32,760 nt of DNA. It comes from Chloroflexota bacterium. Lineage in GTDB: Bacteria > Chloroflexota > Dehalococcoidia > Lucifugimonadales > Lucifugimonadaceae. This document shows positions 24,638 to 32,550 of the stretch, in pieces. The stretch lies in assembly GCA_002725925.1 (NCBI GenBank), contig PBRL01000068.1, positions 1-32,760 on the forward strand, given 5' to 3'. The translations under genes and the position numbers were made by a program. The notes under the pieces are model-generated. The model ran no database searches. It had not been told where the DNA came from and saw only the letters and a list, made by a program, of their open reading frames with translations. Numbering within the stretch: the first letter of the stretch is position 1; the number at the start of each line of letters is the position of its first letter.

Positions 24638-25516
24638 ATGAGCTCAGTAAAGAAAGATATGAATATAATTTCGATAATATTACGCTCTCTAGGCTACCTA
24701 TTAATTGCTTCGATAGTTATATCAAGCACTTATTTAATCTTAATGAGCGGCGTTTACCACACACCTACAACGTTTTTATCATCTTCAAATTATGTGTCTC
24801 CCGCAAATAAAATTCTAATTGTTGGGGGAACTCGAGGTGCAGGGCTTGAAATCGCTAGAAAACTACTAGATCGTGGTGAGGATGTGACTGCAATGGTTCG
24901 ATCCACTTCAAATGTTGAAAAATTAAACCAACTTGGGGTTAAGCAAGTGATCGCTGACGCCCTTATTAAAGAACAGGTCCAAGCAATCTTTTCTCAAAAC
25001 AGCTATGGTACAGTAATATCAGCACTGGGCACTTCAGCTAAAGATTTACCCTCACGACAGAATTTCATTCAATCAATGATCTACGGCCAAGTAAAGATGG
25101 ACCCAAATAAGCGCCCTGACTTTATTGGTAATCGCAATATTATAGACTCAGCAAAAACATTTGGAGCAAACCGCTTTATTTTAATTACTGTCATTGGAAC
25201 TGGACAATCACATGATGCTTTACCATTGCCCGCTCGTCGAGGTCATAACGAAGTTATCCCACTAAAAGCAAAGGCTGAAAATCATCTGCGTGATAGTGGT
25301 CTTGCTTTTACTATTATTCGTCCCGGTGGGTTTAGCAATGGTCAATCTTCGGGTAAGGCAAAACTGACTGAAGATCATTTGGCTTTTAGCTATATTGCTA
25401 GAGTAGATGTTGCTAATTTAGCCATTGAAGCATTAGGCAATGATGAATCCATAGGTAAAACATTTAATGCTTATGACTCTGATATGCTACATCTATATCG
25501 GATATTTATGGACTAA
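24638..25516 (+). CDS. Membrane-anchored NAD(P)-binding protein, atypical SDR (NmrA-like)
   Basis: A 292-residue protein with one N-terminal hydrophobic helix (about 9-36, IISIILRSLGYLLIASIVIS and on), then a Rossmann domain starting ILIVGGTRGAG (59-69) of the atypical SDR/NmrA type (GGxxGxG). VTAMVRSTSNVEKL follows, then the strand FILITVIGTG, with no canonical YxxxK. FTIIRPGGFSNGQ and IARVDVANLAIEAL match the family C-terminus. If the helix is an uncleaved signal, the Rossmann domain would face the periplasm, which is odd for an NAD(P) protein; the opposite topology would keep it in the cytoplasm. The start is uncertain: ATG 24,638 has a weak site and ATG 24,659 follows AAAGAAAG. It is the first gene of the rightward unit from the divergent operator promoter. 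Confidence 0.83.
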   Translation: MSSVKKDMNIISIILRSLGYLLIASIVISSTYLILMSGVYHTPTTFLSSSNYVSPANKILIVGGTRGAGLEIARKLLDRGEDVTAMVRSTSNVEKLNQLGVKQVIADALIKEQVQAIFSQNSYGTVISALGTSAKDLPSRQNFIQSMIYGQVKMDPNKRPDFIGNRNIIDSAKTFGANRFILITVIGTGQSHDALPLPARRGHNEVIPLKAKAENHLRDSGLAFTIIRPGGFSNGQSSGKAKLTEDHLAFSYIARVDVANLAIEALGNDESIGKTFNAYDSDMLHLYRIFMD

Positions 25517-25561
25517 TTTTGCTCAAAATACTTTATTAAGAACAGCCACATCGTATTAACA

Positions 25562-26335
25562 ATGATTATGAAAATAAAACTAGCAACTTTTTGTACACTT
25601 ATACTATTAGTATCAGTCTGTATTTCTACAGACATAGAAAGCTCTGATAACAACATATATCTGCAAACTGTTATCAAAAAGGCAGTTGAGAATCAATCAA
25701 GACCTGAAAAAGATAGACAGCGTGACATTGACAGAAGGCCATTTGAAGTCATGCTCTTTTCGGGCATTAAATCTGGTGATGTGGTTGCTGATATCGGCTC
25801 AGCAGGTGGCTATTATACAAGAATTCTAAGTGATATTGTTGGGCCAAATGGTCATGTCTATGGTTTTAATGGCAAAGAATTTGCTCGTATTTTTAAAAGC
25901 GGGAATCCAACAGATCCAATAGCTGAAGAACGTGACAATGTATCTAGTGTTATGGGTACATTCAATTCTCCTGTCTTTTCTGAACCACTTGATGTCGCTA
26001 TTATTATTCTGATCTATCATGACACACATTTATCACAGCTTAATATCAATTCAGAAGCTATGAATAATGCTTTGTTTGATGCGCTTAAACCAGGCGGCAC
26101 TCTTATAGTTGTTGATCATAAAGCTGAAGCGGGATCTGGTTTACGTGATGTAGATAAATTTCATCGCATAGACCAACTTCTTGTTAAGCAAGAAGTTGAA
26201 AGTGCGGGGTTTCTTTTTATTGCTGAAAGTGACGTTTTAAATCACCCCAGTGATATGCACAATACCATGGTTATGATGCCTGCTATACGAGGGAAATCGG
26301 ATCGTTTCATATTCAAATTCATAAAACCAGAGTAA
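25562..26335 (+). CDS. Exported methyltransferase-like protein (COG4798 type)
   Basis: A 257-residue protein with a hydrophobic signal at about 4-22 (..ATFCTLILLVSVCISTD). A class I SAM-binding-like fold follows: VVADIGSAGGYYTRILSDIVG (motif I), GHVYGFNGKE, VAIIILIYHD and ALKPGGTLIVVDHKAE. Exported proteins of this kind with a predicted methyltransferase domain are known in proteobacteria, but SAM is not expected in the periplasm, so their real activity is unclear. The expected acidic residue at the end of strand 2 is replaced by Asn (GFNGK). It follows the NAD(P)-binding gene by 45 bases, probably in the same transcript, and ends 17 bases from the convergent LacI gene. The start is either the ATG at 25,562 or the one at 25,568; no strong ribosome site is seen. 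Confidence 0.82.
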   Translation: MIMKIKLATFCTLILLVSVCISTDIESSDNNIYLQTVIKKAVENQSRPEKDRQRDIDRRPFEVMLFSGIKSGDVVADIGSAGGYYTRILSDIVGPNGHVYGFNGKEFARIFKSGNPTDPIAEERDNVSSVMGTFNSPVFSEPLDVAIIILIYHDTHLSQLNINSEAMNNALFDALKPGGTLIVVDHKAEAGSGLRDVDKFHRIDQLLVKQEVESAGFLFIAESDVLNHPSDMHNTMVMMPAIRGKSDRFIFKFIKPE

Positions 26336-26352
26336 TCCTTTTATCAGGAAAC

Positions 26353-27360
26353 CTAGATTTGCCTAGTTGTGTCACGAGGTACTATAACCGCTTGCAGATC
26401 AGTGCTTTTTGGAGGAAGCTGAGGATCATAAATACGCTTAAGTAGGCAATCAATGGATTCATCGATCAAGTCTTCACGTGGTAACTGAACAGTCGTTAAA
26501 CGATTCATCCCCCAGGAAGACATTGGAGTATCTCCAAAACCAATGACCGCAATGTCCTTTGGTATCTCAAGATTATAATCTACACGTGCTCCGTCCATAA
26601 TGCCCAGCGCAGTTAAATCTGAAGAACATATTACAAGTTCAGGTTTTATTTTTACGATATCTGCCATGGCGTTTCGTCCCTCGTCATGACCTAATAGGCC
26701 TGTAAGATCGGCAACAATTTCACCTTTATGTTCTTTTTCTAGAACTTTGCTAAAAGCCTTGGTTCTTTGGACGCCTGCTTTAAATTTCTTATCACCCCTT
26801 ATAAGGACAAAACGCCTATATCCAAGATCTAAAGCAAAATTAGCCAAGCTCTCCCCAATCGCATTGTGATCTATGCTTACATTACAAACACTGATTCTTT
26901 TTGCTGAAAAACCTACTAAAACTAGAGGTGTATTTTTTTTATTACATGCTGTAACTATAGCCCTAGATGGCAAGGCAGAGAGCATGATTATTCCATCTAC
27001 CTGATACTGCAATAGAAACTCAATGGAAGCATTAATGTCACTATTTTTATTAATGGTTGCCAAAATAGTTTGGTAATTTTCTTTTTGTAATTTTTCACTG
27101 TAACTATTTAAAGTGCTGGCATAGAAAGGGTTATGCCAATCAGCTATAATTAGTCCAATTAATTGGGTTTTTTGCGTAACAAGACTGCGAGCCATGACAT
27201 TGGGCCGATAACCAAGTTTATCAGCTGCTACAATTACTTTTTTTCTAGTCTCTGATGAGACGCAGGCATTTGGAGTGAATGTTCGTGATACAGTTGATCG
27301 AGATACGCCCGCTAGTTCAGCAACATTAAAGGAAGTAGTCCTGCTCTTCTTTTTTATCAT
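26353..27360 (-). CDS. LacI/GalR-family transcriptional regulator
   Basis: A 335-residue regulator with the family layout. The N-terminal helix-turn-helix is FNVAELAGVSRSTVSRTF (about 11-28). The hinge LGYRPNVMARSLVTQKTQLIGL (49-70) carries the ARSL that inserts into the central CG of operators. A periplasmic-binding-protein-like effector domain runs to the end (WHNPFYASTLN, VDGIIMLSA, VICSSDLTALGIMDGARV, IAVIGFGDTPMSSWGMNRLTTVQLP). It is encoded at the end of the minus-strand unit TonB receptor 2, exported SDR-like protein, regulator. The 14-bp CG-centred operators at 993, 24,467, 24,550 and 30,988 are its likely targets, because it is the only LacI-type protein in the window; that pairing is inference. 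Family members usually sense sugars or nucleosides. Confidence 0.93.
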   Translation of the reverse strand: MIKKKSRTTSFNVAELAGVSRSTVSRTFTPNACVSSETRKKVIVAADKLGYRPNVMARSLVTQKTQLIGLIIADWHNPFYASTLNSYSEKLQKENYQTILATINKNSDINASIEFLLQYQVDGIIMLSALPSRAIVTACNKKNTPLVLVGFSAKRISVCNVSIDHNAIGESLANFALDLGYRRFVLIRGDKKFKAGVQRTKAFSKVLEKEHKGEIVADLTGLLGHDEGRNAMADIVKIKPELVICSSDLTALGIMDGARVDYNLEIPKDIAVIGFGDTPMSSWGMNRLTTVQLPREDLIDESIDCLLKRIYDPQLPPKSTDLQAVIVPRDTTRQI

Positions 27361-27399
27361 CAGCTTATAATTCGCCTGAATCGTAATTGTAGATTTTAT

Positions 27400-28179
27400 C
27401 TATTGCTTCTCATCAGGTATGAGCTTTGAAAAAACTTTTAACCAAGTATCAGGCTCGAGTGTTTTATCATCAAAAGCTTCGAAGGTTTTATTCTTTGCAT
27501 CCTGATTGGTAAGAGCCTCGATACAGATTGCAGCAAAATTACCACGACCTGTCATACCTCCATTTAATGCTCTATCGCCTTGTTGCAATCGTATGCTAAC
27601 GATTCCAGCTTCGGTATTGGTTAAGCCACCCGCACGGACAATGGTATGAGAAATACTGCTTGCACGCAGATAATCTTCACCTTTTAGTTTCCAGGTCAAA
27701 ACATTACCAAATCTATTGAGAGGGTTATCCTTCTGGGTGACGCCTGAAGACGACATTAGAACAATTTGATCAACCGTGCCTGCTGCCTCGGCTACATCAA
27801 CCAGATTCTTAATTCCGCCATAATCAATATGCTCAGGACTATTTGGACCCTCAAACTTTGTCGATCCTAGACCAGAAATAATTTTCGTTACACCCGCCAT
27901 AATTGGCTCTAAGGTCTTTAGGTCTTTTACATCGGCTTCTACCCAGTTGTAATCATCACTGACCTTTTCAATTGCGCGTTCTCTATTGCTGGTCATCGCA
28001 ATAAAATTTCTACCTTCCGCTTTCAAATATTTAAGAACATAAACCCCTGTTCTTCCAGAAGCACCAGCAACGAGAATAAGTTCATTGTCATTTATATCAT
28101 CACTGTTGATAGCCAATGAAGGCGTTCCACTCATCATAAGCGTCATAAACAAACCAAATACAATGCTTACAATTCTCAT
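27400..28179 (-). CDS. NAD(P)-binding atypical SDR-like protein with signal peptide
   Basis: A 259-residue protein. Residues 1-23 look like a cleavable Sec signal (..MTLMMSGTPSLA, then INSDD) without a twin-arginine motif. A Rossmann domain begins LILVAGASGRTGVYVLKYL (34-52) with the atypical GxxGxxG motif, then WVEADVKDLKTLEPIM, VDQIVLMSSSGVTQ, HTIVRAGGLTN and the family C-terminus FAAICIEAL. It resembles the 24,638 protein, and the two probably have related roles. NAD(P) is not normally present in the periplasm, so either the hydrophobic N-terminus is an anchor or the protein has a non-redox role. It is the second gene of the minus-strand unit: 70 bases after TonB receptor 2 and 39 before the regulator gene. 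Confidence 0.84.
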   Translation of the reverse strand: MRIVSIVFGLFMTLMMSGTPSLAINSDDINDNELILVAGASGRTGVYVLKYLKAEGRNFIAMTSNRERAIEKVSDDYNWVEADVKDLKTLEPIMAGVTKIISGLGSTKFEGPNSPEHIDYGGIKNLVDVAEAAGTVDQIVLMSSSGVTQKDNPLNRFGNVLTWKLKGEDYLRASSISHTIVRAGGLTNTEAGIVSIRLQQGDRALNGGMTGRGNFAAICIEALTNQDAKNKTFEAFDDKTLEPDTWLKVFSKLIPDEKQ

Positions 28180-28249
28180 GGGAATTTAGCCAACGTTTAA
28201 CTAGTGTTTGCTATTAAATGACTAAGAATGGTTCAGCTTGTCTAATTTA

Positions 28250-30937
28250 CTAAAAACGGAAGCGACCACTCACACCCACTTGACGCAATGTTGGGTTTAA
28301 AGCGCTTGATGTTGTTAACTGGGAATTAAAATCTGTTCCAAATTGTTGTGCAAAGATTGGAGAATCTTCATCCAACAGATTCCGAACCCAGAAAATCAGA
28401 TCAAACTTTCCTGATTCAACGCCAACACTTAGGTTCATCACCGTACGATCAGGCACGAAGCCAACATTCATTTCATCCATAAACTGTTTAGAGCGATAAA
28501 CGGCATCAAGCCTAACAAAACCATTCATATCATTGAATGCTGATTCAGGTAGCGACTGCCTATACTCAACAGCTAAATGAGCAGTATTTTTGCTAGAACG
28601 TTTCGGCATTTTTTTACTCATATCAGGGTAGCTTTTACCGTTAACAGGTGATGTTATGCAATTTATTGGCAATGTTGGATAAACACTGGAGCCTCCATCT
28701 AACATCTTGCTACAGAAAGCATTGCCGCCAGTCCAAAGAGTGCCATCAGCAAACTCAGCATTTGCATAACCATAACCACCAGTGATTAATATTTGATCAA
28801 TTGGACTATAAACAAAATCAACCTCAAAGCCAGTAACATCCAATCCTTCTGAGTTAGCTGTTGTTGTTAAGTAATTAGATACTATCTGTCTAAACTGTGC
28901 GTCCGTCCAGTCAATAACAAAAGCAGCACCATTAATCTGTAACCTGCCGTTAAGCCATGAAGTTTTAGCCCCCACTTCATAAGTCCAATTCTCTTCGGGC
29001 TCAAAAAATGGATCTGCTGTAATAGGAAGATTGGGATTGATTCCACCAGATCGAGTGCCGTGAGAGGCAGAAGCATAAAACATACGGTCTTCCGATGCCC
29101 GATAGCTTAAAGTGAATCTGGGATCCCAATAATCATGCTTAACTTCATTATAAGCAGGAACACCTGCTGCTACATAGGATGCTAGCGAGAAGAAAAAATC
29201 ATCCTTCGTATCTAAGTTGTCACGATCATCCTCAGTCCAACGCAATTCTGTTGTTATGGTAATTTGATCTGTAATATCATATTGCACCGAACCAAACAGT
29301 GCACGCTGTGTCACTTCATTTTCAGAAGAAGTTAGATAATTATTTGGATTGCTTCCCTCCCACCAAATTACTCCAGCACTCCCTGGGTCTAAAGATGGTT
29401 GAGCAAGCACTGGGTGGCTAACACCCATAACCCCATTGAAGAAGGCGATGGGAAAGCCAAACATAGGATGGAATGCTGTTGGAAAATATAGGTGTTCAGC
29501 AGTAAGAAAAATAAGTTCATTAGCAGCCAAACCTGATGCTTCAAGCGCAGCACTCACATCAATATTAAAGCCTGATGACGTAGTGCTATCAGATTTAAAA
29601 TAATACACACCCGCAGACCATCGGAGTCTTTGATCTGAGTTGGATTCTATTCTAATTTCTTGAGATTTATATACCTGTTCAAGATTCTGTGATCCAAGAT
29701 AAGTGTCGGCTAAAAATAATCCTCCAATTGGTATAGTGGGTGCCGGGAACCCTGGATCCGATGACAATAACGGTGGAGTGCCAATAGGACCCAAATTAGC
29801 CATACGGCCATAAAGAGGACCACCATAAAAATATGATTGAGCTGCAGCAACAGTAGTCCAACCATAATGTTCGGCACCCCTATAACCACGATCAAGGTCC
29901 ATATTTCCATGGCTATCATTGTCTGAATAAGAGGTAATTGATGTAACGGTATAATCATCATAATTAAAATCCATTTTTAATGTTACACGTGTTGAGCTAC
30001 TCTCATCTGAGTAAGCATCAGGGGACATAGCAAATGTATCTGTTTCTGCTCCATGTACCTCACCACAATGATAGTAAGGAGCTCCTTTATCATATCCGCT
30101 TGCTGGATTGTCATACTCGCCACAATTATTGGGGTCAATTGAAAGTGGCATTTGGTCAACATTTCCCTGAGTATGAAACAAACTGAAAACAATATCAGCA
30201 AAATCATTTGGAGTGTATCTGAGTGTTCCCATAACGCTTTCATGATCGTGACCACCAAGCTCACCACTCGGAGGCATTGGTTCCAACCAGTCCATGCTGG
30301 ATGTCTCGCCCATTGGCCTATTGTCATAGGTACTACCACCTTCATCAAGATCCACCGCAAGCCTTCCAGAAAGTTTACCTTGGATAATTGGCCCAGCAAT
30401 AGAAGCACCAATTTGGAGAAGATTGTCGAAATCCATAGTCGTTGAAACTGATCCTTTCAACTCATCGCCTGGTTTATTGGTTACATAATTAATCGCACCA
30501 GCAAAAGAATTACGACCATACAGAGCGCTTTGTGGACCCTTAATAACCTCAACACGCTCTAAATCAAGCATGCCCACATTTTGGGCGCTTCGACCTTAAA
30601 TAAATGCGCCATCCACAAAAATACTGACATTGTTATCAAAACCACGAGTATCAATCATACCCATACCACGTATTACGGGAACATGCAGACGACTACTCTC
30701 GCTGCTACTAAAAGTCATATTTGAGGTAAAATTTGCTAAATCATCAACATTTCTTATAGCTGCTTTATCTAACTGATCAGAAGAAAAAGCAGAAATAGAA
30801 AGCGGCACCTGCTGTAAATTCTCAGAACGATATCTCGCTGTAACGGTAATCTCTTCAATTGTAATTGCTGCCGTCAAAGCATCTATTTTAAATATACCCA
30901 CTATAATCAGGATGCTTAGAATAATTTTCTTATTCAT
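28250..30937 (-). pseudogene. TonB-dependent outer-membrane receptor 2, one internal in-frame stop
   Basis: A TonB receptor of about 890 residues. The N-terminal piece (30,596-30,937) has a signal peptide (about 1-23), a TonB box-like ITIEEITVTA (25-34) and the first part of the plug up to SIFVDGAFI. It stops at TAA (30,596-30,598, codon 114). The same frame continues with GRSAQNVGM and LERVEVIKGPQSALYGRNSF, the plug-domain core, and an entire beta-barrel ending GVSGRFRF. No frameshift is needed: one base change at TAA (for example from TCA, Ser) restores the protein. A real nonsense mutation would yield only a fragment of the plug. It is the first gene of the unit that includes the exported SDR-like protein and the LacI regulator, with an operator at 30,988-31,001. 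Confidence 0.9.
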
Positions 30938-30964
30938 TTTTGAATTACCCCCATTGTTGCTATT

Positions 30965-30976
30965 TGTAATATTACA
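30965..30976. promoter_or_regulatory. Perfect palindrome TGTAATATTACA in the receptor 2 promoter
   Basis: A perfect 12-bp palindrome between the LacI-type operator and the receptor 2 start codon, identical in the second promoter copy at 32,487-32,498. It sits near the expected -10, so it may bind a second regulator; no regulator is assigned. Confidence 0.4.
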
Positions 30977-30987
30977 GTAGGATATAT

Positions 30988-31001
30988 TGCATACGTGTGC
31001 A
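30988..31001. promoter_or_regulatory. LacI-type operator at the TonB receptor 2 promoter
   Basis: TGCATACGTGTGCA, a CG-centred imperfect palindrome with one mismatch between halves; the flanks extend it to TTGCATACGTGTGCAA. It lies 51 bases upstream of the receptor ATG. On the minus strand, TTGCAC inside it could be a -35, with TACTGT 17 bases on as a weak -10. It may also affect the divergent cytochrome gene at 31,143. Confidence 0.68.
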
Positions 31002-31142
31002 ATATTTTTTATTAAAAATATTATTTAAACGCTCTAGATAAATATGCTTACATCTCCTTTATTACAAAGCAAACACGATTTATACTGGTAAGCAGTATTC
31101 GAGGCATCGTTGTCTTGATAGTTTAAAAAAGAAGGAGCTGTC

Positions 31143-31646
31143 GTGAGTGACACGGGGTTAGGTTTCTCTAATAAAAAATTTATAGCCTTAATCGTTGTTT
31201 TTGCTTGCTGTATATTACTGTTTGAGTTTGTAGGAGATTTAGGCGGTGGTTTGATCAAAAATCAGGCTGTAGATACTACCAGTAAACACAACAACAGCAG
31301 GCTGGAAGATAGAATATCTCCTGTATTCACATTGAAAAAAAACCAACAACAAACATCTGAAATCGTTACTACTAAAATCGTTCCTGCCCCATTAGCCACT
31401 GTAATGAATGGCGAAGAAGCATATAACTCCGCCTGTTTTATCTGTCACACAACTGGAGCAGGGGGCGCTCCTTTCATAGGCGTTCCGATTGCTTGGGAGG
31501 CTCGTATGGAGCAAGGCACTGAGACTCTCATGAAACACGCCATTGAAGGCTATAGGAGTGATAGTGGAATTATGCCCGCAAAAGGTGGGCGTCTTGATCT
31601 TTCTGATCAAGAAGTTAAAAATGCCGTTGTTTACCTGCTTCAGTAA
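31143..31646 (+). CDS. Membrane-anchored c5-type cytochrome c
   Basis: A 167-residue protein with an N-terminal membrane anchor (about 13-30, FIALIVVFACCILLFEFV), a polar linker to about residue 85 and a monohaem cytochrome domain. The haem site is CFICH (98-102) and the likely distal ligand is Met144 in GIMPAKGG, with LSDQEVKNAVVYLL as the final helix, a pattern typical of cytochrome c5. It would carry electrons in the periplasm. The GTG start at 31,143 is supported by AAGGAG at 31,132-31,137. It diverges from TonB receptor 2 and is probably transcribed alone. It could accept electrons from the haem-propeller proteins, but no direct evidence links them. Confidence 0.87.
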   Translation: MSDTGLGFSNKKFIALIVVFACCILLFEFVGDLGGGLIKNQAVDTTSKHNNSRLEDRISPVFTLKKNQQQTSEIVTTKIVPAPLATVMNGEEAYNSACFICHTTGAGGAPFIGVPIAWEARMEQGTETLMKHAIEGYRSDSGIMPAKGGRLDLSDQEVKNAVVYLLQ

Positions 31647-31678
31647 TTCTAAAGATCAATGACCACAGCTATGATCTA

Positions 31679-32350
31679 CTATTCTGGAGATTTGAGAACT
31701 GAAAGTTTTCCATTTTTATAGTTTCCTCTTGTCTTTAATTGACCGTTTTCGTGGTAAGTTTCAAAGAGACCGTCTAGTATTCCGTTCTTAATATTTCCCC
31801 TTCTCTCCAATTGACCGCTTTCGTAGTAACTCTCCCAAAGACCGTCCCATATGTTGTTTTTGAAATTTCCTCTTAACTCTAGTTGACCGTTTTCACGGAA
31901 AGACTTATAAGTACCATGAAAGTCTCCATTTTTTGTGTATGTTATAGCCCTTAGTTGGCCGTTTTCATAGTAAGTTTCAGAAAGACCATGTTGTTCTCCG
32001 TTTTTGTAGTTTATTCTCCAACTTAATTGACCACCCTCATAGAAGAACTCACAAAGACCTTCCCTCAAACCGTTTTTGAAGTCTCCTTTTGTTATTAATT
32101 GACCATTTTCATCGTAACTCACCCAGAGCCCTTCTCGTTTACCATCTTTGAAGCTTCCACGCTCTTCTAACTGACCATTTTCATAGAAACCCTCATGAAG
32201 GCCTTCCCACAAACCGTTTTTGAAGTTTGTTACAGTCTTCAATTGACCGTTTTCATGGAAAGACTCATAAGGACCGTCAGGAGGAAGGCCTTGGGAATGA
32301 GAATAAAAACTCAGAAGAACCAGAAAGAGAATAGTGAGAAGTTTTTTCAT
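31679..32350 (-). CDS. Exported MORN_2/YwqK-like repeat protein
   Basis: A 223-residue protein starting MKKLLTILFLVLLSFYSHSQ, a signal peptide, followed by eight repeats of about 23-24 residues with the core ENGQLxxRGxxKNGxxxGLxExxYE. The ATG at 32,350 is chosen because the signal peptide begins there; the in-frame GTG at 32,377 would add nine charged residues. Repeat units are very regular, including at DNA level. It is related to the cytoplasmic repeat protein at 407-808. Upstream, about 160 bases away, is the duplicated promoter segment with a degenerate operator. A periplasmic or surface scaffold role is possible; nothing indicates enzyme activity. Confidence 0.85.
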   Translation of the reverse strand: MKKLLTILFLVLLSFYSHSQGLPPDGPYESFHENGQLKTVTNFKNGLWEGLHEGFYENGQLEERGSFKDGKREGLWVSYDENGQLITKGDFKNGLREGLCEFFYEGGQLSWRINYKNGEQHGLSETYYENGQLRAITYTKNGDFHGTYKSFRENGQLELRGNFKNNIWDGLWESYYESGQLERRGNIKNGILDGLFETYHENGQLKTRGNYKNGKLSVLKSPE

Positions 32351-32466
32351 TATTCGATTAGTTCTCCGTTTTTTCACTCTTTAGTTTCAGTTAGTCTACC
32401 TTCTTCTTCAAAATAACCCCATTATTACAATTAAGATACTTATAATAATTTTATTATTTATTTCTT

Positions 32467-32550
32467 AATTGCCCCATCGTGGTTATTGTAATATTACAGT
32501 AGGATATAGCACATACGCGTACAATTTTTTTTATAAAAAATTTTATTTAA
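32467..32550. repeat. Duplicated promoter segment, copy 2
   Basis: The second copy of the 30,943-31,028 promoter segment. It shares the identical 23-bp core (32,486-32,508) and the TGTAATATTACA palindrome (32,487-32,498). It has diverged most in the operator. No receptor gene is attached; instead the MORN_2 gene at 31,679-32,350 lies to its left in the same relative orientation. Confidence 0.8.
32510..32523. promoter_or_regulatory. Degenerate LacI-type operator in promoter copy 2
   Basis: CACATACGCGTACA, aligned to TGCATACGTGTGCA of copy 1, keeps the ATACG centre but differs at four of 14 positions (1, 2, 9 and 12). The outer TG and GCA contacts are damaged, so binding may be weak. Confidence 0.4.

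Larger units (their letters stand above)
30943..31028. repeat. Duplicated promoter segment, copy 1
   Basis: An 86-bp stretch upstream of TonB receptor 2 that recurs in the same orientation at 32,467-32,550. The two copies share a 23-bp identical core (30,964-30,986) and a clearly alignable remainder, including the operator position and the A/T-rich right end. Confidence 0.8.

Noticed and set aside
29975..29995. GTTACACGTGTTGA in TonB receptor 2 coding sequence as another LacI-type operator.
   Set aside because: It lies deep in the reading frame and lacks the TGCA ends of the promoter sites.
31653..31677. AGATCA/TGATCT inverted repeat between the convergent cytochrome and MORN_2 genes as a bidirectional terminator.
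   Set aside because: Only 6 bp with a long loop and no T run on either side.
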